Part shown: positions 8,384-17,500 of the stretch, in pieces
Layout of the letters: the number at the start of each line of letters is the position of its first letter
How positions within the stretch are numbered: position 1 is the first letter of the stretch
NCBI RefSeq assembly: GCF_015223055.1
Contig: NZ_JADFBX010000001.1
Span: 620,001-684,000 of the forward strand
DNA: 64,000 bases
Direction: 5' to 3'
From: Pedobacter sp. MC2016-24
GTDB lineage: Bacteria > Bacteroidota > Bacteroidia > Sphingobacteriales > Sphingobacteriaceae
Made by a program: the position numbers and the translations under genes
Notes under the pieces: model-generated
What the model was told of the DNA's origin: nothing
Database searches by the model: none
Seen by the model: the letters and a program-made list of their open reading frames with translations, nothing else

Positions 8384-9163
8384 TTAGCTCCATAAAACTT
8401 GTTCGTCGGTATAATAGGTCATCATCCCGGCTTTGGATCTGGTTTTGATGACGCGGCCAGTTGGACTCTTCTCCTTTCCCGGATTATGAATCAGAAGAAA
8501 ATCATGCATTTCAGCAGCAACTTGCTCAGTACTCAGCTTTTTAATTTGCTTGATGGCGTCTAATAACACATATTTAATTGTTTTTTGTAATTTCTTGATT
8601 TGGTTTGCCGGGATTTTACCGGCAATTGAAAAAGGTGAAATCTCGGCATACCAAAGAATTTCATCTGCATAAGCATGACCAATGCCACGGATTATTTTTT
8701 GATCCAGCAATACCTTTTTAATCTGTTTTTTGTTATCCAGAAGCATACTGCTTAAATATTCAAAAGTCATTTCTTTACTCAAGGCGTCCGGAACAGTCGC
8801 CTGTATTGGATTCAACTTAAATACCGACAGATCTTTAGGATCTGTTACAGCAAGCACATCGCCACCTTTAAAATACAAATTGATCAGGTTGACCGCTGTG
8901 ACATCGCTACTTCTCAGTACATTTATTTTTCCAGAAGACATGAGGTCTACCGTTAAAACTGCATGATTTTTAAACTGAAGTGAAATCGCTAAACCATTTC
9001 GCGTCAAACTCTTTAACTCCTGCCCTTCCAAATTCACTTTCAGTTCAGCCAAAGCAACATTTAAAGATTTTGCTAATTTAATTTCAACCTGCTCCAGTAC
9101 TTTATTCCTAAATCGTTTGTCCAGGTTTTCAGCAAAAATTTCTAAATCGGGTAACTCAGGCAT
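8384..9163 (-). CDS. Fpg/Nei-type DNA glycosylase lacking zinc-finger cysteines
   Basis: A 259-residue base-excision repair enzyme. The N-terminus MPELPDLEIF keeps the catalytic Pro and Glu (after Met removal) of the formamidopyrimidine glycosylase/endonuclease VIII family. The helix-two-turn-helix is clear in LLDQKIIRGIGHAYADEILW (about residues 152-171). The C-terminal finger region is SPTGRVIKTRSKAGMMTYYT: the fold outline is kept, but the four zinc cysteines are gone and the usual Arg of GRSTYY is Met. It resembles a zinc-less finger as in NEIL1. The lesion range is uncertain. Divergent from the DUF892 gene. Confidence 0.8.
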   Translation of the reverse strand: MPELPDLEIFAENLDKRFRNKVLEQVEIKLAKSLNVALAELKVNLEGQELKSLTRNGLAISLQFKNHAVLTVDLMSSGKINVLRSSDVTAVNLINLYFKGGDVLAVTDPKDLSVFKLNPIQATVPDALSKEMTFEYLSSMLLDNKKQIKKVLLDQKIIRGIGHAYADEILWYAEISPFSIAGKIPANQIKKLQKTIKYVLLDAIKQIKKLSTEQVAAEMHDFLLIHNPGKEKSPTGRVIKTRSKAGMMTYYTDEQVLWS

Positions 9164-9246
9164 AAATAAGAATCAGATATTTGGTAATCGTCTTGATAAA
9201 GATACACAGCCTTCGATCTTCATGCTTCATTTTTAGGTAATTCAGT

Positions 9247-9262
9247 ATTGATCTAAATCAAT
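9247..9262. promoter_or_regulatory. Fnr/Crp-type box ATTGAT-N4-ATCAAT
   Basis: A perfect 16-base dyad whose core TTGAT-N4-ATCAA is exactly the consensus of Fnr and related Crp-family regulators. It lies in the 193-base divergent gap, 95 bases upstream of the DUF892 ATG (9357) and 84 bases upstream of the glycosylase ATG (9163 on the minus strand). The likely target is the DUF892 gene. No Crp/Fnr gene is in this window. Confidence 0.55.
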
Positions 9263-9356
9263 TTAATAAAATCAAGCACCCATGGGATAATTGTCTTCTG
9301 ATTAGGGAGAATGGATTTGAAATGTTAATTTCGCAGCAAATCTCCTTACAATACTC

Positions 9357-9860
9357 ATGAAAACTCCGCCATTAAATCTCATTGAATTATTTAACAGTAC
9401 AGTTGCGGGTTTATATGCAGCAGACAAAAAATACCTTAAATGCTATGAGACAATAGCAAAAACGGCCATGTCAGCTGAATTGAGCCATACACTTTCCCCG
9501 GAACAAACCAATCTGGAAAGCCACATGAGTAAACTGAGCCTACTAATCGATTTACAAGGGCTTAAAACCTCACGTATTACCCAGGTTCTGGATGACCAGC
9601 TGTATACTGAAGCCATGGATTGTTGTGGTTTTGCAAAACAAAAATCCATACTGAAGGACATTCAGCTGTTACACTGTGCACAACAGATCCTGCAAAGTAA
9701 AATAATCCGTCTTGAATCCCTTTACTTGACTGCTAAAGAGCTTAAAAAAGAACAGGCTGTAAACTTGATCCATGAGATTAAAGCCGACCATAAACAAACT
9801 TATTCAGAACTGCTAGAGATAGCCCAGCATAAGCTTTACCCTCTCGCACATCAAATTTAA
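9357..9860 (+). CDS. DUF892 (YciE/YciF) ferritin-like protein
   Basis: A 167-residue all-helical protein matching the DUF892 ferritin-like fold. Helix one is LIELFNSTVAGLYAADKKYL (L-x-x-L-x-x-LYxAEx-L), followed by ELSHTLSPEQTNLESHMSKL (HLxxTxxHxxRL), DIQLLHCAQQILQSKIIRLE and EIKADHKQTYSELLEIA. Several usual metal-ligand positions are changed: the helix-one Glu is Asp, and Ala-Gln replaces the Glu-His pair in helix three. Metal binding is therefore uncertain. Such proteins are stress-induced in enterobacteria. An Fnr/Crp-type box lies upstream. Confidence 0.7.
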   Translation: MKTPPLNLIELFNSTVAGLYAADKKYLKCYETIAKTAMSAELSHTLSPEQTNLESHMSKLSLLIDLQGLKTSRITQVLDDQLYTEAMDCCGFAKQKSILKDIQLLHCAQQILQSKIIRLESLYLTAKELKKEQAVNLIHEIKADHKQTYSELLEIAQHKLYPLAHQI

Positions 9861-9904
9861 ACTAAGCTTGAGCCGATTTCCTCCTAAATCCTTCAAATTC
9901 AACT

Positions 9905-10504
9905 ATGAGCAGTTCAGACGAAACTATAGTTCACCAGAATAAAACTTTCACCAGTATCAATTACGCAGAAAAGCAACTAAAAAACCGTGAATTTGTCAAT
10001 TGTGAATTTGTAAGTTGCGACTTTTCCAAAAGTGATTTAAGCTACAACGACTTTGTAGACTGTCATTTTAAACAATGTAATCTTTCATTAACAGTAGTAA
10101 CAGGCGCGGGTTTCAGGGACGTCAGCTTTACGGGTTGTAAAGTATTGGGTATTGACTTTTCAAAGTGTAACAAATTCATGTTTTCCTTTCATTTTGAAAA
10201 CAGCCAACTTGACTACTCCACATTCTATGGCACAAAACTTAGAAAAACAAAATTTATCGCTTGTTCATTAAAAGAAACAGACTTTGAAGAAGCAGATTTG
10301 ACAGCTGGTGTGTTTCAAAACTGCGACTTATCCGGAGCTACTTTTAATCGTACCATCTTAGAAAAAACTGATTTTAGAACCTCCAGAAACTTTAATTTCG
10401 ACCCCGCATTGAATAAAGTAAAGCAAGCTAAATTCTCAGCATACAACCTGGCAGGATTACTCTACCATTTCAAACTGGACATTACCGACGAGATAGTAGA
10501 CTAA
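9905..10504 (+). CDS. Pentapeptide-repeat protein, Qnr/MfpA-like
   Basis: A 199-residue protein made almost wholly of A(D/N)LxX-type five-residue repeats (CEFVSCDFSKSDLSYNDF, then CSLKETDFEEADLTAG). These build a right-handed quadrilateral beta-helix that mimics B-form DNA. The length and the single short break are those of Qnr and MfpA, which bind DNA gyrase. The C-terminal cap AKFSAYNLAGLLYHFKLDI resembles the Qnr end (KLDNYQxSLLMERLGI). A gyrase-protecting role is plausible but cannot be shown by sequence alone. It is 44 bases after the DUF892 gene, so it may share the Fnr/Crp-controlled transcript. Confidence 0.7.
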   Translation: MSSSDETIVHQNKTFTSINYAEKQLKNREFVNCEFVSCDFSKSDLSYNDFVDCHFKQCNLSLTVVTGAGFRDVSFTGCKVLGIDFSKCNKFMFSFHFENSQLDYSTFYGTKLRKTKFIACSLKETDFEEADLTAGVFQNCDLSGATFNRTILEKTDFRTSRNFNFDPALNKVKQAKFSAYNLAGLLYHFKLDITDEIVD

Positions 10505-10582
10505 TTACTTTTTACTTGTCATTGGTATGCGAAGCTGTATGAGCAACAGACCAGCACCTATAATGATTAATTGATATTCCAT
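10505..10582 (-). CDS. Possible 25-residue single-helix membrane peptide
   Basis: The frame reads MEYQLIIIGAGLLLIQLR and then IPMTSKK, a hydrophobic helix with a basic tail, as in small bacterial membrane peptides. The ATG follows an A-rich stretch (cacttaaaaa). A perfect -7 element (TACTTTTG on the minus strand, 10645-10638) lies 56 bases upstream, so the 185-base gap holds a plausible complete small gene. The stop codon abuts the pentapeptide-gene stop on the other strand. No homologue is known to me. Confidence 0.35.
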   Translation of the reverse strand: MEYQLIIIGAGLLLIQLRIPMTSKK

Positions 10583-10674
10583 TTTTTAAGTGTTTATAGC
10601 ATAACCCTCAAATCGGAATTTTGTTTTAAGCAATTGACAAAAGTAAAATTACTTAACGGCGTAATAACTCATAT

Positions 10675-10706
10675 AAAGTAAGATGCCCTTTATGGCATCT
10701 TACTTT
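10675..10706. terminator. Long perfect hairpin terminator overlapping the reductase stop codon
   Basis: A perfect 13-bp stem: AAAGTAAGATGCC (10675-10687) with GGCATCTTACTTT (10694-10706), with a 6-base loop. The stop codon of the minus-strand FMN reductase gene (10690-10692) lies in the loop, so its last codons form one arm. The short T run suits termination of the reductase transcript. Confidence 0.7.
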
Positions 10707-11247
10707 TAGCATTGATGCACCACAAAAGTTCGTCAATAAACGCTTTAGCCCTTTTATCTGTCCCAGCCTGATCTGAAGGTATGCCCTCTTCATCAAACGC
10801 ATCCTGAACTTTTGGGACCGGAAACATGGCAGGAACTGTCCAGGCACCAATTTTCCACAACGAGAACTGCAATGAGGTAATTACTTGTGTGCCACCGAAA
10901 GGTCCGCCCGAATTGGTCGAGATGGCAACAGGTTTTCTCTTCCATTCATCATAAAGTAAATCAATAACGTTTTTTAAACTGGAAGGATAACCTCCATTAT
11001 ATTCTGGAGTAACGATAAGCACCCCGTCAGCATTTTTAATTTTTTCTGCAAATTCCAACATTAAGGCTGTTGGTTGATCAAAAAAGCGCAGGCGTTCTTC
11101 AAATAAAGGAAAGTTATACGCCTTCAAATCCAATAGTTCAACTGAAGCAAGCGCCTTATTTTCTATAAAATTTTTAAAATACAAAGCGGTTCTGTGGCTA
11201 TTTCTACCTTTTCGTATGCTGGATGATATGATGACAATATGTGGCAT
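10690..11247 (-). CDS. NADPH-dependent FMN reductase family protein
   Basis: A 185-residue flavodoxin-like protein. From the chosen ATG at 11247 it starts MPHIVIISSSIRKGRNSHRT, the FMN phosphate-binding loop (G/S-S-x-R-x-x-S) in its normal N-terminal place. A longer frame back to 11319 adds 24 residues that match nothing and would cover the promoter. The family signature GVLIVTPEYNGGYPSSLKNV (TPEYNxxxPxxLKNxID) is at about residues 75-95. Members reduce FMN, quinones, azo compounds or chromate using NAD(P)H. It is divergent from the NYN/LOTUS gene, and its coding end is built into the terminator hairpin. Confidence 0.82.
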   Translation of the reverse strand: MPHIVIISSSIRKGRNSHRTALYFKNFIENKALASVELLDLKAYNFPLFEERLRFFDQPTALMLEFAEKIKNADGVLIVTPEYNGGYPSSLKNVIDLLYDEWKRKPVAISTNSGGPFGGTQVITSLQFSLWKIGAWTVPAMFPVPKVQDAFDEEGIPSDQAGTDKRAKAFIDELLWCINAKSKMP

Positions 11248-11336
11248 AGTTTTGTTACGATTAGAAATTAAAGGTAAACGTTTCCTTATCTTTAACAAAA
11301 TCATTTGCTCATGGCACATGAATAAATTATATACCG

Positions 11337-12170
11337 ATGAAAAATGAAAAGGACCTTAAACTGGCTGTACTGATTGACGCAGACAATGTTCCATATGCAA
11401 ATGTCAAAGAGATGTTTGAAGAAATAGCCAAATATGGCACGCCGACGTTCAAAAGAATTTATGCAGACTGGACAAAGCCAACCGTATCCGGCTGGAAAAA
11501 AGTACTACTTGAAAATGCCATTACCCCGATTCAACAGTATAGTTACACCAGTGGTAAAAATGCGAGCGATAGTGCTTTGATTATTGATGCAATGGACATC
11601 TTATATACTGGCAAAGTAGATGGATTTTGTATTGTGTCCAGCGACAGTGATTTTACCCGGCTGGCCACCCGACTTCGGGAAGCCGGAATGAAAGTAATCG
11701 GTATTGGAGAAAAGAAAACACTTCCACCCTTCATTACAGCCTGCGACAAATTCATTTACATCGAAATCCTGAAGCCAAAAACACAGCCTATGGAAGATAA
11801 CAACGCAATACAGACAAATACCAGCACCAAAACTCAGGAAAACCAACCCTTGAATAAAGTTGATCCAGCAATCATCAGGTTATTCTCTGACAGTATCAGT
11901 GATTTGGCTGATGAAGATGGCTGGGCTTATCTTGGCGACCTGGGCAGTTTGATGATGAAAAAAAAGCCGGACTTTGACTCCAGAAACTATGGCTTTTCTA
12001 AATTACTGCCATTAATTAAAAGCATTAACCGATTTGAAGTGGATGAGCGGGAAAGTGGAAAAGGAAACGGCAAACACATTTACATCAGGAAACTCAACCC
12101 CACAACAGCCAAGCCTACTGTTAAAAAGGCAAGCAACAGAAAGAAAATATCCACCAAACATAACTCATAA
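11337..12170 (+). CDS. NYN (LabA/DUF88) domain protein with C-terminal OST-HTH/LOTUS domain
   Basis: A 277-residue cytoplasmic protein. Residues 8-145 form a PIN-like NYN domain with the acidic metal-binding residues in place: LAVLIDADNVPYANV, SDSALIIDAMDIL and GFCIVSSDSDFTRLATRLRE. This is the layout of LabA/DUF88 RNases. A linker rich in Gln/Thr/Asn follows (about 148-172). Residues 175-255 are an OST-HTH/LOTUS domain (PAIIRLFSDSISDLADEDGW, then FDSRNYGFSKLLPLIKSI), an RNA-binding winged helix. The pairing suggests a regulatory endoribonuclease. The target is unknown. Confidence 0.82.
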   Translation: MKNEKDLKLAVLIDADNVPYANVKEMFEEIAKYGTPTFKRIYADWTKPTVSGWKKVLLENAITPIQQYSYTSGKNASDSALIIDAMDILYTGKVDGFCIVSSDSDFTRLATRLREAGMKVIGIGEKKTLPPFITACDKFIYIEILKPKTQPMEDNNAIQTNTSTKTQENQPLNKVDPAIIRLFSDSISDLADEDGWAYLGDLGSLMMKKKPDFDSRNYGFSKLLPLIKSINRFEVDERESGKGNGKHIYIRKLNPTTAKPTVKKASNRKKISTKHNS

Positions 12171-12188
12171 GCACCTGATTAAAACAGC

Positions 12189-12746
12189 ATGTTAGCTTTA
12201 CTTCGACAACCCTGGCCCTGGTATACTTCAGGTGCAGCCATTGCATTAATTATGGTCTTATTACTTAGTTTCGGAAAATCCTTCGGATTCTCCTCCAACT
12301 TAAGAACTTTATGTACCCTTGCAGGTGCTGGAAAACGGATCAGCTTTTTTGATTTTGACTGGAGAACGCAAAAATGGAATTTACTGTTTCTCATCGGTTC
12401 TGTAATAGGTGGGGTTATTGCATCAACCCTACTTAAAAATGATGTGCCTTTAGTCCTATCGCAATCCACTATAGACGACATCTCAAAACTCAACATTAAA
12501 TTTGACGGAAAAATGAATCCTGATCAGCTTTTTGGTCTGGAAGTTTTCAGTTCTCCAAAAGGCTTGCTTATTTTGCTGGTTGGGGGATTGCTGGTTGGTT
12601 TTGGCTCGCGTTATGCAGGTGGCTGTACTTCAGGTCATGCCATTAGCGGTTTATCAAACTTACAACTGCCCTCGCTCATTGCTGTCATTGGCTTCTTTAT
12701 TGGCGGGTTGATCATGACCCATTTTTTACTACCCCTGATCTTCTAA
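12189..12746 (+). CDS. YeeE/YedE family sulfur transporter subunit (N-terminal half)
   Basis: A 185-residue membrane protein with four or five helices. It carries the YeeE/YedE signature GSRYAGGCTSGHAISGLSNL (about residues 139-158), whose conserved Cys is thought to hand thiosulfate or related sulfur compounds through the pore. The family is often one long protein; here it is split into two consecutive genes with a 3-base gap, as in PmpA/PmpB-type pairs. The loop between helices (about 80-110) is extended. No sulfurtransferase or sulfide quinone reductase gene is next to it. Confidence 0.8.
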   Translation: MLALLRQPWPWYTSGAAIALIMVLLLSFGKSFGFSSNLRTLCTLAGAGKRISFFDFDWRTQKWNLLFLIGSVIGGVIASTLLKNDVPLVLSQSTIDDISKLNIKFDGKMNPDQLFGLEVFSSPKGLLILLVGGLLVGFGSRYAGGCTSGHAISGLSNLQLPSLIAVIGFFIGGLIMTHFLLPLIF

Positions 12747-12749
12747 AAC

Positions 12750-13163
12750 ATGAAAGGATTAAAATTTATATTCACAGGCATATTTTTTGGAATTGTAATG
12801 GCTAAATCCGAAGCCATTTCCTGGTACAGAATCCAGGAAATGTTCCGTTTTCAGTCTTTTCACATGTATGGCATCATCGGCACCGCTCTGGTATTGGGGG
12901 TTATAGCCGTTTATCTCATTAAGAAATTAAAGATAAAGGATGTATCAGGACAAGCAATTACACTCCAGAGCAAAGAGATGTCCTGGCGGAAATACCTCAT
13001 CGGCGGATCAGTTTTTGGCTTAGGCTGGGCATTAACAGGCTCTTGTCCGGGCCCAATGTTTGTAAACATCGGTTACGGATATTTATCGATGTTGGTTGTG
13101 GTTCTTGGTGCAGTAGTTGGCACCTATTTATATGGAATTCTAAAAAACAAACTTCCACATTAA
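12750..13163 (+). CDS. YeeE/YedE family sulfur transporter subunit (C-terminal half)
   Basis: A 137-residue membrane protein with four helices and the matching half-signature GLGWALTGSCPGPMFVNIGYG (shortened here: WALTGSCPGP, Cys at about residue 103). With the preceding gene it would complete a YeeE-like pore with two conserved cysteines. It starts 3 bases after that gene's stop, so the two are almost certainly translated from one message and form one transporter. Sulfur-compound uptake is known for the family; the exact substrate is not shown here. Confidence 0.8.
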   Translation: MKGLKFIFTGIFFGIVMAKSEAISWYRIQEMFRFQSFHMYGIIGTALVLGVIAVYLIKKLKIKDVSGQAITLQSKEMSWRKYLIGGSVFGLGWALTGSCPGPMFVNIGYGYLSMLVVVLGAVVGTYLYGILKNKLPH

Positions 13164-13190
13164 AACATAAACCCACTAATCCTCAATAAA

Positions 13191-13556
13191 TTAACGGTCA
13201 GACAAGAGTTTCCTTGGCCGTTTGCTTTTGAACTGTTCTGTAGCACCTGAAGTAGACCGGGTACCATCTGCGGGAAAACGATTATCCTTAAATGAACGTG
13301 GTTTCTCTTCTCTTTTCTCGTCGGCAAATTTAACCGTAATTTTTCTTCCACCTATTACCCGTCCGTTTAATGCTTCAATTGCGCGTTCTGCTCCTTGTTG
13401 ATCTACCATTTCTACAAAACCAAATCCTTTATGCTTACGCGTGAACTTATCGGTTATCAATTGCACACTATGAACCATGCCCTGAATGGCGAACATTTCA
13501 ATCAGGTCAGAATCCTGAATGTCCAGTGGATATCCCACTACAAATAACTTAATCAT
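13191..13556 (-). CDS. RRM-type RNA-binding protein
   Basis: A 121-residue protein with one RNA recognition motif at residues 1-80. RNP2 is LFVVGY (residues 4-9) and RNP1 is KGFGFVEM (about 43-50), with the aromatic residues that stack on RNA bases. The C-terminal 40 residues are basic and disordered (KREEKPRSFKDNRF, ending in SKRPRKLLSDR), a common tail of Bacteroidetes RBPs, which have been implicated in post-transcriptional control of glycan-use genes. It converges with the transporter pair. Cytoplasmic. Confidence 0.85.
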   Translation of the reverse strand: MIKLFVVGYPLDIQDSDLIEMFAIQGMVHSVQLITDKFTRKHKGFGFVEMVDQQGAERAIEALNGRVIGGRKITVKFADEKREEKPRSFKDNRFPADGTRSTSGATEQFKSKRPRKLLSDR

Positions 13557-13590
13557 GAATTTTATTTAGAATGCCCCTAATTTACATCTT

Positions 13591-14478
13591 TTATGCCAAT
13601 TTCTGAGCAAAAAAATCAATTGTCCGCTTCCAGGCCAGTTCGGCTGCTGCTTTATCATATCTAGGCGTAGTGTCGTTGTGAAAACCATGATTCACACCTT
13701 CGTAAATAAATCCCTCGTATTTCTTGCCATTTGCTTTTAAAGCAGCTTCGTAAGCTGGCCAGCCTGCCGTGATCCTGGTATCCAGTGATGCATAATGCAA
13801 CATCAATGGCGCATTTATTTTAGGCACATCAATAAGCGCAGGCTGGGCGCCATAAAAAGGTACCGATGCAGCCAACCCCGGAATCCTAACGGCCATCATA
13901 TTGGCAATGCCACCACCAAAACAAAAGCCAACAACCCCTACCTTACCATTACAATCTTTGTGGTTTTTCAGATATTCATACGCAGCAATAAAATCTTCTT
14001 CCATTTCTCCTTTGTCTCTCTTGCTTTGCAGTTCACGTCCCTGATCATCATTACCGGGGTACCCGCCAAGGGGAGTCAGCGCGTCTGGAGCAAGGGAAAC
14101 AAATCCTGCAAGTGCCGCTCTTCTGGCCACATCTTCTATATAGGGATTAAGACCCCTGTTTTCATGAACTACAATAATTCCACCAAGCTTATTTTTAACA
14201 TCTACAGGTTTAGACAATAAAGCTTTTATCGTCTTACCACCCTTTGGAGACGAATAATTGATATACTCCGATTTTAATCCAGGATCGTCAGGCTTAACCT
14301 GAACATTCCCCTGGTAATCAGGCATCAAAAAACTCATCAGTGCAGGCACCGTCAAACCACCAACGGCGTAAATTGATAGTTTCTGAACAAATGACCGCCG
14401 GTCAAGCCGATCATGTGCATAATCATCGTATAAGTCAAACACTTCTTGCTTGATGTCATTCTTGTTGATCGAGCTCAT
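13591..14478 (-). CDS. Dienelactone hydrolase family protein with twin-arginine-type signal
   Basis: A 295-residue alpha/beta hydrolase. The N-terminal part holds a twin-arginine-type export signal ([20 protein letters not shown], about residues 21-40), so the enzyme is probably periplasmic. The catalytic nucleophile is the Cys in [14 protein letters not shown] (about residue 186), typical of dienelactone hydrolases. The Asp (SLDTRI) and His (GVNHGFHND) complete the triad. Family members open lactone or ester rings. It lies 56 bases downstream of the HTCS gene, on the same strand. Confidence 0.8.
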   Translation of the reverse strand: MSSINKNDIKQEVFDLYDDYAHDRLDRRSFVQKLSIYAVGGLTVPALMSFLMPDYQGNVQVKPDDPGLKSEYINYSSPKGGKTIKALLSKPVDVKNKLGGIIVVHENRGLNPYIEDVARRAALAGFVSLAPDALTPLGGYPGNDDQGRELQSKRDKGEMEEDFIAAYEYLKNHKDCNGKVGVVGFCFGGGIANMMAVRIPGLAASVPFYGAQPALIDVPKINAPLMLHYASLDTRITAGWPAYEAALKANGKKYEGFIYEGVNHGFHNDTTPRYDKAAAELAWKRTIDFFAQKLA

Positions 14479-14534
14479 AATTATAGTTTTATTTAAATAT
14501 ACTCAGAAATTGTTGCTATGGAAATAACAATTCA

Positions 14535-17500
14535 TTACGCTTTCGGTTTTAAGGTTTTCAGGTAATCTGATGGCGACAACCCATACATTGTTTTAAAACA
14601 GGTACTAAAGTACTTTGCACTTCCAAATCCTACGGCATAAGATACTTCGCTGATATTTCCAGTTCCTGAATCCAGGTACTGCCTGGCCATTTTTAACCTC
14701 ATGTCCCTGACAAATTCTACGGGAGCTTGCTGAGTAAGACTTTTGAATTTTTTAAAAAAAGTTGCCCTTGCCATATTCACCGTTTCAGCCACCGCATCAA
14801 TGTTAAATTCCGGATCAGACATTTTCTGATTTACAATATCAATCACTTTTTGTAAAAAAATCTCGTCTTTTGAAGTCACCACAACTTGTCCCGGACTGAG
14901 ATCAACAATTTTCTGACCCGATACAATCCCTTCTACAAGTTTTTTACGCTGAAGCAGGATATTGGCTATTGCCGCAAAGAGGAGCGCGTTATCAAAGGGC
15001 TTGCTAATGTAGAAATCAGCACCGTAATTAAGCGCCGTAACCTGACTTTCAATCGCACTTTTTGCAGAAAGTAAAATCACGGGGATATGGCTGGTAGCTT
15101 GTTCGTTCTTAAGTCTGTTTAACATCTGTATCCCATCCATCCTAGGCATCATGATGTCACTTAATATCACATCTGGCTGAATTTTCCCAGCCAATACCAA
15201 GCCTTCTAACCCATCAGCAGCAGTCTGTATTCGGTAAGTACCACTCAGATTATTGGCTAGAAATGACCGCATATCCTCATTATCTTCTACTAAAAGTACC
15301 AGCTGTTTTGCAATGCCCTCAACAACACTAACATTCGGTTGTGCCATTATAGGTTTTACTGCTCCTTGTTTGGCTACATGAACATCCAGACTGTCAGCGT
15401 CGATGGCTCCTTCTCCTGAAGGGAATAAATCATGCAGGATTGGCAATTCAATCCTGATCGATAACCCCCGATTGTTACGGTTACTTGCTGAAATCTTTCC
15501 ACCATGAAGCGCTACAAGTTCCCGGGCAAGCGCAAGCCCTATTCCAGTTCCTTTTAAATGCTGAGTTGCCAAGGCTTCACTTTCATGATAAAGTTGGAAA
15601 ATATTTTCAAGATCTTCTTCGGGAACCCCCGGGCCCTGGTCTAGCACCTCGATAATTGCAGCAGTACCGGATTCGGATTTAACCGAAACCTCTATAATCG
15701 ATCCCTGTGGCGAAAATTTAAATGAATTGCCCAAAAGATTATAAATAACAGTTTCCATTTTATCAGCATCTAAAGGCAGTGTTATTCCCGCGTCTCCGCT
15801 CAGCTTCATTTCGATGCAACTCGCTATGGCGGTTTCATCAAAATAGTCCATAACACTGCGGAGAAAAGGTTCGAGTTCCATTTCTGTTAACCTTAAGCGA
15901 TCCTGTCCGCTTTGCGCTTTCCTCAGGTCCAGAAGCTGATTTACAAACCGAACCATCCGGTCTGCATTTCGTCTCACGATGGATAAGTAAAGTTTCCCCT
16001 GTTCAGAAAGCAGCTCATTTTTTAGCACCTCCTCGGTTGGATTTAAAATCAAGGTAAGCGGAGTACGTAATTCATGAGATACATTGGTAAAAAAAGCCAT
16101 TTTCAATGCAGTCATTTTCTGTTCTACAGCAATCTTTTGACGTAGCTTCAATACGGTAAAGATGATTCTCCGCACAACAAATGCCCCTGCAAAAAAAAGG
16201 CATACGTAAATGACATAAGCCCACCAGGTTTTCCACCATGGAGGCAGAATGGTTATAAACAGTTTTTTCTGCGGTAAATTAGTGTAATTATCGTTGTCAA
16301 AACTCTTCACTTCGAACACATAATTTCCTGGTGGCAAATTGGTATAAGTGGTTCTATGCTGGTTCTTATTGTCAACCCAGGTAGAATCAAAGCCTTTTAA
16401 CCGATACATATATTGTTGCCGATCACCCAATCTAAAATCCAATATCGAGTAATCAATACTGATCGTATTCTGATGATGGCTAAGTATCAAGGCCGATGAT
16501 TTATCTATATCGTTTTTTAATATGGACTGATCCGAGCCCGCCCTGATCTCTTTGTTGTTGATATAAAGATTATTAAACACCATATTGGCATGAACGGGAT
16601 GGTATTTGATGCTGGAAGGATCAAAACTTAACAACCCTCTTATCGTGCCAAAAAACATCTTTCCTTCCTTTGTAATTGTACAGGATGCCTCAGAAAAACC
16701 ACTACTAGGGAGGCCGTCGTAAGAATTGAAATTGTCGAATTTCATTTTCAAGGGGTCGAATCGGGACAAGCTACTTTTGGTAGCTACCCAAAGCTGATGG
16801 TTCCGATCTTCATGGCAACTCAGAATGTAATTGCTGGCCAGGCCATCCCGCGTAGAAAAAATCCTAAAAGTAAGTGAATCCGATCCTGATTGCTGCTGGG
16901 CTAAATTCAACCCTCCGCCAGAAGTAGCCAGCCACATACGGTCATCATGCCCTTTAAACACGTATTGAACATCGTTGTTACCTAAACTATTGATGTCTCC
17001 AGGTAACTTGCTGTAAGTACGGAACCTAACCCCCTCCTTTCTAAGGACATCTGCCACTACCAGGCCATCAGTAGAAGCAATCCACAATCTACCCTTACCG
17101 TCCATCGCCAGATGCCGGATTTTATGATAGCCATTGGGATATCCATTCACTCCATCGTAAAACCGGACAAAAGTTTGCTCCTGCCTGCCTGGAACCAACA
17201 TATTTACCCCCCCGTCAAATGTTCCAACCCAGATCCTGTGAAGGCTATCTGCTACAACCGAATAAATCTGGTTGCTGCTAATAGAAAGTGGGTCTCCAGA
17301 CTTGTGCAGGAAATGGGTAAGCTGATAATGCGTTTCTTCCTTATCCAGCGGTTGGGCCATAAAAAGCCCATTCTCTTTTGTACCTATCCAAACGCATCGG
17401 TTATCAGCCTGAAAAATCGTATAAACAGATCCAATTCCGTCCTTTGGAACACCATCAAAAGTGATTTTGGCAATACTCCCCTTGTCATAAATATAAAACT

